DNA from: Didymella arachidicola
Taxonomy: Eukaryota; Ascomycota; Dothideomycetes; Pleosporales; Didymellaceae
Assembly (NCBI GenBank): GCA_016630955.3
Contig: CM049996.1
Span: 806,001 to 870,000, forward strand
Direction of reading: 5' to 3'
DNA: 64,000 bases
Of this stretch, positions 1 through 11,535 are shown one piece after another. Both the position numbers and the translations under genes were made by a program. Below the pieces are notes generated by a model, which saw only the letters and a program-made list of their open reading frames with translations, did not search any database and was not told where the DNA came from. Position 1 is the stretch's first letter. Every line of letters begins with the position of its first letter.

Positions 1-430
1 ATCGATGTTCCTCATTGGCCAGGCGCTTGCCATGTGGCCCATGAGCTCTTTCCATTCCCCTCACCTTCGAGAACCTCACCTTGACTTCGAAATATTCTAC
101 ATTGCACGTAATTCCATAATCTTTCTGAAAGATATCATTTTATACCCAGCATTCGCATCTATATCAAGCGTTTACTTAGTTGAATGCTCGGACTGAGACG
201 GGAAGCCTTCGGTGGCTCGTGCGCGCTGTACTTCTCGCCATGCTATGCGTGCATCCACGTCTTGGACGCTGTGGCTGACTTCATAGTCACATCAGACGCA
301 CCTGGCCTACTTCTCAGTCGCGACGGACAACAATATATGCCTTGCGTCTATCATTGCGCACCGTGCCGTTCCCGAGATGGCCACCAATGCGTCCAATGAC
401 TTTGCCATCTGTGTCGACCTGCAGATCTCA
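1..430. other. no gene recognised
   Basis: Open frames here are short, overlap on both strands and show no recognisable motif. Nothing is supported. Confidence 0.4.
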
Positions 431-1021
431 TCAGTAAGAAGTATCAACGTAAAGTGCGATGTATCTACCGTCCAAAACAGAACCAGATCGGCTCATTCCC
501 GGTCTTCCTTGTCGCAGTCGCTCTTCCACTCTTGCCCACGCAGCATTGCTGACGTGCTCAAACGGCTTCCAATCGTCCCCTCGGGCAAGCTTATATACGC
601 ACTGCGAGCACGGGTCGCCACTGTTGGCAGAGCCGATGCTTTCCGTATAGAGGCAGGTCGTGTGGCGCCCGCCGATGACACGGGCACGACAACAGGGGTC
701 TCCAACGATGCGCTCGCGGCCCCAATGTGAGCAAGCCCGGTGGTATACGTTCTCGGTATGGCACATCTCGCGGTTTCGCTTTTGCAATATATGTCCCGAA
801 GCCGTTCGTCGAGAGCCTGGGGTCCCTTTTTCGCCAGAGGAGTATGGCTCCGCTTCAATGCATTTGAGTAGTGACTGCACGTCGCCAGGCCTATATACTG
901 ACTCAAACAAACCGCGAGACTTCAAGTCACACACAGGAGTCCCGTTGTGCGGAACCACCAGCATTGTACTGACCTTTGTCCCGGGCCTGGCTCTGTTCTT
1001 CTCATATCGTTTGGACAACAT
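431..1021 (-). CDS. possible Cys/His-rich small protein
   Basis: A 196-residue open frame whose middle (about residues 85-140) has a non-random pattern: CHTENVYHRACSHWGRERIV, then CC, RHTTC and a closing CSQC. This resembles small fungal cysteine-rich proteins of unknown function that start with a C-x-H/Y-x-C block. No signal peptide or membrane segment is visible. The start is the first ATG of the frame, and an upstream exon cannot be excluded. Overlapping plus-strand frames of similar length lack such structure. Function is not known, and it could still be a chance open frame. Confidence 0.4.
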   Translation of the reverse strand: MLSKRYEKNRARPGTKVSTMLVVPHNGTPVCDLKSRGLFESVYRPGDVQSLLKCIEAEPYSSGEKGTPGSRRTASGHILQKRNREMCHTENVYHRACSHWGRERIVGDPCCRARVIGGRHTTCLYTESIGSANSGDPCSQCVYKLARGDDWKPFEHVSNAAWARVEERLRQGRPGMSRSGSVLDGRYIALYVDTSY

Positions 1022-2804
1022 CGTCGCGAAGACAATCCAATTGTCGGTATCGCATGTTGCACAAAGTTTCCATCACGGCGATGTATCCGCATCCCCGACG
1101 GCCCAGAGCGAACAAGACATGGGTTGAGGGAGATGCTCAGACTTCGGTTGGCAGTCGGAACCTATTTGCACCTTGCATACGTAAGGGATGCGTCCGTCAA
1201 CATTGCGCTGGGGGCAACAGGTCATGCAAATGTGGTTTACCGTTTTGCCCTGCCATTCGGACGGCGTCCACTACGGATGGCGTACCTAAGGCGGCGATGA
1301 GGGCCACCAGTGGGATAGGGATGCGAAGGTGAATGCACCGTATCGAGACAAAAGACGACGAACTCGGAGCGACGACCGTCATACAGTAGCAGTACTGGCC
1401 AAACATTATCTGGACGTCACGTGGACAAACCATTTCGCGACTGCGCACACCCAGGTACCATGTGCATGTGGGGTATCGTCCGAGTAGCGTAGAACCCACA
1501 GAGCATCATGAGGAGGACACAGGGGGACTGTCGCTCTCGCTGCTGCCGGGCTCCTTGCTGGCCAAGCCTGTGTTTTGAGACTATTCCTACGCCTGAGTCT
1601 GGACGGAGAGGTGCGAGTAATCCAAGGCCCTCACCAGCTCACCGAAAATGTCAGCACCATATTTGAGGGCCGTCTGAATGAGCCACGGCTATCAGGTAGG
1701 TGTCGGTTGCCAACAAGGATGATTAACGCAAGGATAGCGCTCAGACGACACCAGAAACGAGCAAGCAGCCACCGCAACGCCTCGACTAGTCTACCCCAGG
1801 ATTACCATGCGCCTGGCACCGTCCCCGAACGCTCAGACGCGGAGCGAATCGGCCTTTCCCAGAAGCTATCCGTCTCTTCCCGAGTTCGCTGTCCAGCACA
1901 GCCCATGCTCATCTGCAGGTACAACCGCCATTGCCACCCCACCAAGTTTGAGCGGCTCTGCACGTCATCACTCACACTGGGTTAGAAGGGAGAGGGCCGT
2001 CCCGAGCAGCTGGCAGTCCACGAGCGCAGTTGTCGTCTGTGCTGGAGCGCAGTGTCTGGTAGAGGAGCACCGCTTGAGAGCTACTGCGCCCGCAAACCGA
2101 GGTTACCCAGCGAGCAGTAAGCGTACCGCATGCTGTCCTGCGTCAGTCTGCACATCATCTCATCCAGATCTTTGGCAGCAGCGCTGGTCCCTGGAAGCGT
2201 ATGCTGCAGGCTTTGGAGCGATAAGCGTAGCTCAGCTTAACACTGAGTCGCGCGAGTTCGCCTCAACCGTAGAGATGAGGTGCTTTGATCAACAAGTCTT
2301 GGAACTGGAGGATATATAAAGCCTGCATCGAGCCCCCGTGGAGCAGATCTCTAGCCATGCCCAATACGGTCCTTGACAGCGCCACGTGCACGGATCCGCT
2401 TTTCGACATCAACCCTTGACTGAAATACTTTTCGTGTAGTTTATAGTCCAACACCTGGTCTTCAGGGTGAGTTTCTGGGTTATTGAGAAATACAATGCGA
2501 ATGCTGCTTTGGCAGCACGCAGGCGTCGTCAGTACCAAGCTCTGGCCGGCGCGCATTACGTGTATGGGTCGAGTAACTATCTGCTGCTATCTAGTGGCTT
2601 ACAGGGTTGCGTGATCTGCGGCAGCCCGCACCCCACAAATGCCCACCAACGCCCAACGTCCAGCGGAAAGATGCGCGATATAATTGTCGTGCCGACATCG
2701 CATGATGGATACCCCAACCTCACGTCTCGAAGATGGCTATCAAATCGTGGGGTCCGGACATACGGAGAGCTGGAGGGCGTGCGGGCTGGGCTTGCGATTA
2801 ACGC

Positions 2805-2820
2805 TTTTTTTTTTTTTTTT
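2805..2820. repeat. 16-nt poly-T tract
   Basis: Uninterrupted run of sixteen T residues in a gene-less area. It could be a simple slippage tract or, read on the other strand, an old poly-A tail. No retroelement sequence was recognised beside it. Confidence 0.8.
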
Positions 2821-4085
2821 ATACATATTGCTGCGCGTCGATTCGTTGTGGTTGTGTAGGATTAGTTGCTTGTGCATCTTCACGATAGACGGCTCTCTAT
2901 CAATGCATGCGGGACTGCATGCAGACTGTGGGGCAGTTGGTCAGAAAGGATCGCGTTCCAGCGTCTAGAATGGAGAAACCCACTGAAGCTGATTGCCGTG
3001 GAGACCGCCGTGGAGACGGCCAAGCCAGGCACGGCTTCACGAGGGTTTGAAGATAACGACAGCCTCAACTCGGCATTGAGAGGCTGCTGCGAGACATGAC
3101 CATGGCCCACACGCTGTGCTGCCCAGTGCTCGAGGCATCGGAAAGTGGTTTGCTTGACTACAAGAAACGATGCAAACGAGCAGAGTGATGCTGGCATGAC
3201 GGCAGCCGAGTGGCTGGGATGCTCGCGATTGGCTGGCCCTGCCCTTATCGCCACGACCAGCGTCAGGGCGCCTTCTAGCGGCTATCGAGAACATCTGCCA
3301 ACCTCGATGCAGGGCGCGCACTGAGTGCCACTCTTGCTGCACGAGCGTCTGCTTCAGTGCTCGCAGCACGCCTCTCGCAGTTTTTCCCGAGCGCAGGGAC
3401 TCGCCGTCGCAAAGCGGCAGCACGATGCGACGGCGCGTGTGCGGCTAATAGTTGCTGATAACGGCGAGCAGACACGACGCCGCAGGTGACTGTCACGATG
3501 CAACGCAGTGCCGGCCAGCGGTGTGTGCATGCGAGCCTCAGCATGGCTGTGGGCAGTCCCCAGGCCAGCGTGCCCGCCATGACCAATTGCTCGGCTGTTT
3601 GGGTAAATTTAGCTGCGCAGTGACGATGGTTGGCGACGCTTTCCAGGAACAAAGCGGTCAATATCGGGAGCGACTGAGGCTGAGCCGGCCCCGGCTGGGC
3701 GCGGCGGAGACTCAGCGCGCTGCTGTACGACCTGGCCGCGAACGCGAGGAGCATTGCTCAGCGCAGGCAAAACGTGTGTGTCTGAATAATATCAGCGCGA
3801 ATTGCATTGCCTGCCCGGAGATTGGGCGAGCGTCCCCAGATGTGTGGTTCAACAGCAGTAGGCGGCGCTAGAGAAGTGGATGACCACTAGCAGTATCCTA
3901 GCATTCATCCTGGTCGCGCGGCCGCCGGAAACCCCCAGTTTGGGACGCGCTGATTGCTGTGCAGGTTGATGCTTCATCCCACGGAAACGTTTCGGGGACG
4001 CCTGTGCGTGGCCAGGACCAGCCTAACTATTCCTCTTACCCTACTAACTGCCGCCACAGACCGAGACATTCGAGTCTCTGCTACT

Positions 4086-4116
4086 TATAAGTGAAGCCCC
4101 CCGGTAACCCTTATCT
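4086..4116. promoter_or_regulatory. TATA-like and GATA-factor motifs of the glutamine synthetase promoter
   Basis: TTATAA lies at 4086-4091 and TTATCT (AGATAA on the minus strand, an HGATAR site) at 4111-4116, about 150-180 bases before the start codon. GATA factors of the AreA/NIT2 type bind HGATAR and control nitrogen genes, so a single site before glutamine synthetase is plausible. The site is short and would occur often by chance. Confidence 0.3.
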
Positions 4117-4265
4117 CTCCCCTCATTCACATACTTCCCGTCCGCCACTCTTATATCTACCCCTCCTAAGTACGAGGTTCTGTCGCCAGACACCAGCTCT
4201 TCTCTCTACCACTCCTGAGAATCCCCCCTCTCTTCTTCTAATATCAACACATCACAACCACAGTC

Positions 4266-5886
4266 ATGGTATGTCACGACCGGTACTTTCAGGCCAATTG
4301 AGGTCTTGAAAGGAAAGTTACTCACTGCAGTCACACAGGCTGGTTCAACAATCATCTCCAACACGGCAACTGTAAGTTACATCTGTGTCGCGTGCCTCGG
4401 CGAGTCCGGCTAATGCGCCATTTACAGCTCCAGAAATACCTCAGTCTTCCCCAGAAGGGCAGCGTTATTGCCGAGTACGTCTGGATTGACGGTTCCAACG
4501 GTCTCCGCTCAAAGTCAAAGGTGAGCACTTTCAAATTATGCCTCAAAATGCAGCGCTATCGAGGATGCGGCATTTGCGAATATTAGGGTGAACCGGCACA
4601 GTCAGAGCTTTCTGTGGGAGCTCTGTACCTGCAGTCAGCATTCCTGGTGCCACAGAGCCCGCGCATGCACGAGATGGACATCGTGCGCAGCGCGGCCGCT
4701 TTGTGTGACCTCACTGTGCAGCGATCGCTCCCCTCTGTTGGCGTTCTTTATCGGCGACTTCAGCCCATCAAGCCCCACGATACCCCACCAGCCCCGATCG
4801 GCAACTTCGTCAAACGCCTCAGGCATTACCCGATCCGGCACAACATGCTGACAACTTTTCCAGACACTTGCCAAGAAGGTTGAGAGTCTCGACGACCTCC
4901 CAGAATGGAACTTTGACGGTTCGTCAACGGGCCAGGCGCCCGGTAACAACTCGGATGTTTACCTCCGCCCTGTCGCATACTACCCCTGCCCCTTCCGCCT
5001 CGGCGACAACGTTCTGGTCATGTGCGAGACATACATGTCGGATGGCAAGCCCAACTCGTACAACTTCCGCCACGACGCCGCCATCATCTTCAAGGAGCAC
5101 AAGGCGCACGAGTTCTGGTTCGGTCTCGAGCAGGAGTACACCCTTCTCGACGAGTTCGGCTGGCCCTACGGCTGGCCCAAGAACGGTTTCCCTGCTCCTC
5201 AGGGCCCGTACTACTGCGGTGTAGGCACCGGCAAGGTCTTCTGCCGTGACATCGTCGAGGCCCACTACAAGGCCTGCCTGTACGCCAACATCCAAATCTC
5301 CGGCACCAACGCCGAGGTCATGCCCGCTCAGTGGGAGTACCAGGTCGGTCCCTGCGAGGACATCCAGATGGGCGACCAGCTCTGGATGTCGCGCTTCATC
5401 CTGCATCGCGTTGCCGAGGAGTTCGGCGCCAAGGTCACGTTTGCGCCCAAGCCCATCCCCGGCGACTGGAACGGCGCTGGTCTGCACACTAACGTCTCGA
5501 CCAAGGAGACGCGCGCCGAGGGCGGCATGAAGGCCATCGAGGAGGCCATGGAGAAGCTCGCCGCCCGCCAGAAGGAACACATGTCCGTCTACGGCGAGGA
5601 CAACCAGCTGCGCATGACCGGCAAGCACGAGACGTCGTCGTACGACAAGTTCTCCTGGGGCGTCGCCAACCGCGGCTCCTCTGTCCGCATCCCCCGCTCC
5701 GTTGCTGCCGAGAACAAGGGTTACTTTGAGGACCGTCGCCCCGCGTCCAACGGCGACCCATACCAGCTCACTGCCATCATTGCCGAGACAATGTTCGGCA
5801 AGGTCGAGGGCGCCGACATTGCCAAGTTCAACGCTCAGGCGGAAGAGGTTGAGCAGGAGATGGTCGTGCCTGTTGCTAAGCCGTAA
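4266..5886 (+). CDS. glutamine synthetase
   Basis: Cytosolic type II glutamine synthetase, which makes glutamine from glutamate, ammonium and ATP. Four exons are inferred: 4266-4268 (the ATG alone), 4339-4371, 4428-4520 and 4864-5886, giving 383 residues, close to the fungal norm. Visible motifs are [12 protein letters not shown] (beta-grasp domain), [12 protein letters not shown] with the metal-binding glutamates, [11 protein letters not shown], and the KHE...[10 protein letters not shown] active-site region. Introns are GT-AG; the third is unusually long (343 nt) with a CTGAC branch-like site 14 nt before its end. Codon use is strongly C-ending, as in highly expressed fungal genes. The long antisense frame over 4924-5910 is a shadow of this bias. 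The first exon is the least certain part. Confidence 0.96.
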
Positions 5887-6342
5887 GCATTTCACATGTG
5901 CTGTGAACATGACATGTTACGGTGTAATGTCTGCGATTTGGCGTTGCCTTTCTCCCCAGCCTGTCGACGCGCTTGTCCTGGATAAAACCTCGACGAGGGT
6001 TTCGACAGGGTATGCTTTAGACGCCTCACGGCTGGCTTGCTTGTTGTTCTTCTTTTCCTACCTCATCACATACCCCACCCCCTGCTAGATCCATGCTTGA
6101 AGCAGCGGGAGTTAAGCATGGACGTAATGATTGCGATTTTACGCTATCTAGACGTACAATGAATGAACATGATCAACCTTACGATTTCGCGTCTTTTGAC
6201 ATGCTTGTGATCTCGGTCGATGGTGACATCAAGTGCATTCGAAACACGTCGAATACTGCGTCGTGCACAAATATGCAATTATGCTATGCTACGCTACAAA
6301 GGCCAAGCTGTCTCTGCTGCAGCCCAACCTGCGGTCTCTTGA
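5887..6342. other. tail-to-tail intergenic region
   Basis: The 3' regions of glutamine synthetase (plus) and MED1 (minus) meet here. No coding or repeat signal was recognised. Confidence 0.6.
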
Positions 6343-8484
6343 TTATTGCTGTGCAACTTCCCTTCTGGCCCACTCCGCCCAAATCCCCAAATCTCCACTG
6401 ACTTCCAGAGCCCGCGCAACCCTCTTCACCCTATCTGCCGCCTGCTGCTGTTTCTCTAGATCCTCCTCGTCGAGTGAGCCGCCATCGACAACATTCTGCT
6501 CGCTGACCACCAGCTCCGCATTCGCGTGTACATCCAGTGTGACGCTGAGCGGCGCACATGGCCCCCCAGTGCTTTGATCAGCCATCAGACCCTCAAGCAA
6601 GTCTGCTATCTCGGCCGTTGTCGCCGCTTCGGGTGCTGTACTGGCTTTCTGTCCGGCTCTACTGCTCTCGGGGCGTGGGATGTGCACGGTAAGGCGCGGT
6701 GTAGGCGGTGTGTAAGAGAGATTGACATCCAACTGTAGCGTTGTATCTGTGTTTGTGTCCGGGGTGATTGGTGGTGTCGGCAGGCTTGCTTCCTTGCTCG
6801 GCGCGGGCTCCCGGAACGAGGACCCCAGCAGGCTTGTTGTGAACGCGTATTGGCGCAGTGTTGGCAGAATGGCGACCAGTTGCTTTGGATGCGCGAAGGG
6901 GAGTGACTCAAGTCTTCTACTGTACTCCATCTTGGGTACGTACAGACTGAGGTTGTGGGTTATGTCTTTTTCAGTTCCATGTATATCACGAACCAGAGTT
7001 GCTCGTGTGCTGCGGATTTCGTGCGTAGTTGCACCTGCAGTACCTGTTATGGCTGGATCGAGTTCGTTTGGTCTGAGGGCGAGACCGACAAAGGTTGTAG
7101 CGGTGAAGTCTTGGGGCGGCTCGACGCCGACCGACTGGTATAGTTGGATGTAGGTGGCGATGGGGACTACTAGGGGAGGACTGAACTTTGCAACGAATCG
7201 TATGTTTGGTAGGCGCCCCGGATCCGCATCGAGATTCATCGCATCGTCATCACCTGATGGTGCGGGTGGCTCGAGGAAAGTTGGCTTTGGTTCCTGCCAG
7301 TCTATTGACGGTGTGTTTAATATAATGTTGTCCAGCGCATTCGCGTCGTTGGCATCAACGGGCTTCTCTACGGCGTCGCTAATCCAGTCGTCTGATATAC
7401 GTATCGGCGTGTACAATGTCGACGGAGAATGCTCACATTCGAGTGTCAGCGAGTATACTGTGTTGGTGTTGAAATCGTCGTCGTCTTCCGGATATTCGCT
7501 GTGTCCCGGGGAATCGATGTCCATCTTCTCTTTGCCCTTCTCAGACGATGCTGCTTCAGACCGTGGCTTGGGTATGATGTGTCGCCTATCCATCCAGTAC
7601 TCGAGATTGAGCCCCAGGCGGTCCCCGGTGTTGGGTCTGGGTCGACCACTCTTCTTGCAGAGCACCTCTCTTTCCACCCTCTGGGATCGATTCGGTGTGT
7701 CTTCATTCAGCAGCGCAAGTGCCATCTTCTTCTCATGCTCGAACAGCTTCCGCAAACTCGTGTACACGCCAGCGATAGCTTCGTAGCAGCTCACTCCCCC
7801 ATTCTGCGGCGATCCTAGATTGTCCAAAGTAACAAGCTTCTCCAGATTGTCCGCGAACCGTTCGAGGGTGGCATTGATCTTGCTCTGACCGGGCAGAGGC
7901 TGCAAGTTGCGATAGATGATCTTCGTGCCCGATGCGCCAAATCCAATGCTCTCATTATAATTGTCGAACCCGCCCTGCAAATCGACCTTCTCGACCTCAT
8001 CGCCCTGGAAGAAGATCTACTCCATCAGCAACCCAGTTACATCTTCACAGTGCTACACCGCACTTACCTCCAGCAGGTTCGACTCGCCAATGGGCACAAG
8101 CCAGCTATTTGGCTCTTTATGCGGCTCGATCCCCAGCCTCGAGCACAGCGCAAGCACATTCTCCACACTCACACGTCCCGGTTTCTGCTTCAGTGTGTCG
8201 ATGATGTTGTGCAGTCTTCTCGAGCGCTCCGCATCATCTGCGCGTCCCATTGCGCTTGCGCTCGGTATCCCCAGCTGCGACAGCGAAATGTCCATATTTA
8301 CGCCGCCCATGGGCACCCCACCGAGCCCGCCGCCACCCTCACTCAGCATGTTGAGCATCGCCGGCGAGTCGTAGTTCATGATGCCGGTATTTGCGCCCGT
8401 GTGCGGCGTGCTGCGCGGGGCGGGCGAGGAAAAGGCGGGGAGGTGCTTTTGCGCTGTCGTCGACGAGGGTGTTGGTGTTGCCAT
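6343..8484 (-). CDS. Mediator of RNA polymerase II subunit 1
   Basis: Mediator subunit 1, part of the nuclear coactivator complex linking activators to RNA polymerase II. Exon 1 is 8484-8068 and exon 2 is 8016-6343, separated by a 51-nt GT-AG intron (TAG acceptor); 696 residues. A second acceptor (CAG, 12 nt further in) would drop four residues in frame. The N-terminal 60 residues are low complexity; the Med1 domain follows, with RRLHNIIDTLKQKPGRVS near residue 90 and DEVEKVDLQGGFDNYNES across the splice junction. The remainder is the diverged fungal Med1 body with acidic and proline-rich insertions. No signal peptide or membrane segment. Identification rests on overall resemblance to fungal Med1. 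Confidence 0.85.
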
Positions 8485-8854
8485 TATGGGCGTGGGAAGT
8501 CGCGTCGTGAAGCTTTGCGCTACTTGCCGAGGGAAAGAGTGGCTATGTCGGGCCTTCTGGTCAGGGTCTCATAGCGGTGGAGTTGCTGGTTGTGGTGGAG
8601 AGCATGGGCAGCGACGTGAAGCTTGCGCGAGTCAGAGCTTGGCAAGTACATGCCGAGAATCGACGTGGGTATGCATGTGCACAGAGACGTGCACGAAATA
8701 ACAGCTTTCAGATTGCTAAGTTAGATGCTGATGATATACTGATTCGCCATGTAGCCTCAGTGCTGCATGAAACCATGTTGGAATGCGATGCAATGCAAGC
8801 CTATGTAGCCTGCCTCTCCCTACTTTAACCTCGCCTTTAAAGTGACTATGAGCA

Positions 8855-9446
8855 TCAGTCCAGCTCCTCTACGCGACTGTCATCGTCTTCCGAGAACAGC
8901 GTTTTGTTCTTCGACCTTATAGCTGCAGCTCGAGGAGCAGATGCCCTGGATGGACCGGCGGGTGCGCCCGATGAGCCTGCCTTGGGCATCAGAGCGTTCC
9001 TGCCCTCGCCTGCTGTGCCATCTATCAACTGTTTGAGAGATGCATCGTGCATATTGACCTCCTGTGTCTTCGAAGAGTAGATGGCACGAGTGCGCTTTCT
9101 AGGCGGCTCTCCTGCTTGTTGCAATTCCTCTGCCTGGGCCCTGGCTTCTTGATCCCACTTCTTGCGAGCAGCATCATCGGCTTCATTCTCCATTTCGTGG
9201 AAGGTGGCATGGTGAGCACAGCCATCGCATTCATACGATGTCGCAGCCTAACGATCTATCAGTACAGGTGGTGCCGTTGCTATTGATGGCTGATCTTACC
9301 TTCAGTGGATGGAGCATGAAGCGCTTACACGGGCATCTTGAGTTTACGATACCCTGTTTAGCTGTGCACGGCCCGCGCGGAGGTACGTAGCCCATCTGCA
9401 GCCATATGTTTGGCCCGTTGTTCACCATGTTTCGTTGCGTAGTCAT
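8855..9446 (-). CDS. conserved-looking Cys/His-rich orphan protein
   Basis: Two exons, 9446-9300 and 9247-8855, join in phase across a 52-nt GT-AG intron and give 179 residues. The N-terminal half has a compact Cys/His pattern: GPCTAKQG, NSRCPCKRFMLHP, then YECDGCAHHATFHEME, which could hold one zinc ion. A charged helix with a basic patch (PPRKRTRAIYSS) and an acidic tail (SEDDDSRVEELD) follow, hinting at a nuclear protein. The start is the first ATG upstream in the frame and is uncertain. I do not recognise the family. It faces away from the GFA-type gene at 10263, with about 815 bases between their start codons. Confidence 0.6.
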
Positions 9447-9750
9447 CGTAGTTGAGCGTCGAGATGAAGATAAGGTGCTGTGCACAGACTGGTGGCATGT
9501 CCAGAGCGGCACAGCCCTGTTCCAACTCACAGCATGTTGCCTTGAACAAACGATAGTGAAAGAGCAGGCTCGGTCGTGCGTGACTGTGGGCAACCCTTGC
9601 GCCAAACTCACCGAAACGCGAGATAGGCTCGACTTCACGTGCATTTTGCGGGGAGTTCCCGGAAGAGCCCCACTTGAGCCCCGCACGTCATATCTGAGAG
9701 CCGTCAACAATCAGCGTCACGGGTGGCGATCTTCAAGGTATAGGTTTCTG

Positions 9751-9838
9751 CGAGCACCACCTAGACAAAAAACATCGGACACTCTTGGTCGCTGACCTCA
9801 TCAAAAGTGTCCGACTTGTTTTGTCTCGGTGGTGCGAG
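9751..9838. repeat. small imperfect inverted repeat (hairpin)
   Basis: CGAGCACCACCTAGACAAAA at 9751-9770 is mirrored by TTTTGTCTCGGTGGTGCGAG around 9819-9838, and inner stretches ATCGGACACT / AGTGTCCGAC also pair, leaving a loop of about 18 nt. No TA target duplication is evident. It lies in the divergent promoter region of the neighbouring genes. Confidence 0.7.
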
Positions 9839-10262
9839 CTCGACTTGGACGTGACTCGAAATTCAAGAGCTGCAGCATGTATGATTTGGAATTGAGCCTA
9901 GCGCTCATTATCTGCAAATGCAAGGAGGAGGGGATCACCAAGCATGTACCGAATTTCGGGGTGTCTACCATGACCACAGTAGCCTGGCGTGTGCTGCCTT
10001 TTGTCCGTTTGGCTGTAACCTATAGAAACGATCCCACCTTGATTCCAGAAGGTCTAGGCGCTAGGTAGCAGGGCACGATCGTCGGCAGGTGGTCGACTCA
10101 TGGACCTGGCCGATCTGCATAGTGGGGTACTTTGTCAAGTATAAAGGCTTCGGATGCGTCGTGGCCCGAATGAACAGCAAAGCAATCTTGAATCCCCTAA
10201 ACACTTGTCTCACTTAATTGGACCCCAGGCTTCGAACCCAATTCAATCTCATAATAGCAAAC

Positions 10263-10771
10263 ATGGCCGCCGGAGGATGTATGTGCGGAAACATCCGTTA
10301 TGAGGCCGGAGGCGAGTCCGCAGCGAGCGTATGTAAGATGCTCCAAGGTCGTGATCGGTCGCTGACGGAAATAATAGATTCTCTGTCACTGCACCGACTG
10401 TCGCAAGATCGGCGGTAGCACCTACAGCACCAATGGTGTCTATGAGGCGGACCAATTCAAGATCACCAAGGGCACCCCCAAGCAGCACAAGAAGAAGGCC
10501 GATGGCGGCAACGAGATCATCTCCAACTTCTGGTATGTATCGTGCGGGTTCCTCGAGAGGCTCGTGCGCTGACATGCGTAGTGGCGACTGCGGTTCGACC
10601 ATGTGGCGTGAGGGCGCTACCTTCCCAGGCAAGAAGATTGTAAAGGTTGGAACACTCGACGACACCAACATCCTCGACAACCTGACAATCAACGCGGAGT
10701 TGTATGCTGACACGAGGCCCAAGTGGGTTGCTCCTCAGTCGGGCGCGGACCAGAAGAAGGCCATGGCATAG
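10263..10771 (+). CDS. GFA-family (Mss4-like) zinc protein
   Basis: Member of the glutathione-dependent formaldehyde-activating (GFA/DUF636) family, small zinc proteins with an Mss4-like fold. Three exons, 10263-10328, 10378-10532 and 10582-10771, encode 136 residues; both introns are 49 nt with GT-AG ends. The zinc ligands are split over the exons: GGCMCGNIRYE, then LCHCTDCRK, then FCGDCGST across the last junction. This is the usual family length. Most members have no proven substrate, so a formaldehyde role should not be assumed. It runs tail-to-tail with the TFB5-like gene, only 73 bases between the two stop codons. Confidence 0.9.
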
Positions 10772-10844
10772 AGTGTGAAGTGTTGTGAGCGAAACTTGTT
10801 ACGCAGTATCGTACGCGGGGCGTCGTAGTCTTGGCAATAGTAAT

Positions 10845-11162
10845 CTACTCAGAGTCTGAGCTCTCGGGCTCCTTGAGACGCTCTCTCATCATCTGCGTGC
10901 TGTGTCAATAAGAGGTGTATCATGCGGCGTGAGAGGCTACCTACGCTGTTGAGTCTGGCCTTGAGCTCGTTGATCTTTGTCTCTTTGACCAAAATGTGCT
11001 CTTCGTCCAGCTCTTCGATGATGTATTCGTTGTTGTTCTTGCTGTCGATGTCGACCAACATGGCCTTGATGGACGCATCGCATCGGACAAGGGTGCCTGG
11101 GATCTTGAGCATTATACAAGGGAGCACAGAAGGACGTACTCACCCCTAATAGCTTTGACCAT
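10845..11162 (-). CDS. TFB5: TFIIH subunit Tfb5 (TTDA-like)
   Basis: Smallest subunit of the transcription and DNA-repair factor TFIIH, which stabilises the complex through Tfb2/p52. Exons 11162-11144, 11096-10945 and 10892-10845 give 72 residues, the normal family length. Recognisable features are MVKAIRG at the start, TLVRCDASIKAMLVDID, and EELDEEHILVKE. The last intron has two possible acceptors 7 nt apart; the downstream one restores a family-like end (RERLKEPESSDSE). Introns are 47 and 52 nt. The start lies 373 bases from that of the divergent membrane-protein gene. Confidence 0.9.
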
Positions 11163-11535
11163 CGTGTACGTGTGGAGCGAGGAGTGCAGGCAGATAAGCG
11201 GGGTGGCTGGCTGATGGACAACAGGGTCGGCGCAACGATAAACCAGAGTTGCGCCATCGCTTGGCGCATCCTCCACATCTGCAAGGGTGAGAGAAAGCTA
11301 AGCTTTCCGCGACGATCCGTAGCGACTTCTTACTATGTAAACACCACAAGCCATATCATGACTTCTCGATGTGACACTGTTGCTGCCCTTTCTATGTTTA
11401 CTTGCCGTGTTCTGAAGACTTCTAGCTCTCGTTCTGCTTCGACTGACCCTCACGACTGGTCGCATGCCTTTCCTTGATTACAATTGCCCTTCGCAGCTGC
11501 CTAAGACATATCAAGCAGTCGTACTGACCGTAGAA

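Larger units (their letters stand above)
1022..4265. other. long gene-poor stretch upstream of glutamine synthetase
   Basis: No complete gene can be supported in about 3.2 kb. Frames of 130-170 codons exist on both strands (1807-2319 plus, 3275-3754 minus) but have low-complexity composition. Minus-strand coding-like fragments around 2040-2560 may be a relic and are listed as a finding. A 16-nt T run lies at 2805-2820. The last 200 bases form the glutamine synthetase promoter and leader and are pyrimidine-rich. Confidence 0.4.

Noticed and set aside
1807..2319. 170-codon plus-strand frame
   Set aside because: Composition looks random, and protein-like fragments lie on the opposite strand.
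3275..3754. 159-codon Ala/Arg-rich frame
   Set aside because: GC-rich frame with no domain, overlapped by similar frames on the other strand.
4924..5910. 328-codon antisense frame over glutamine synthetase
   Set aside because: It mirrors the C-ending codons of a certain gene and has no motif; a shadow of biased codon use.
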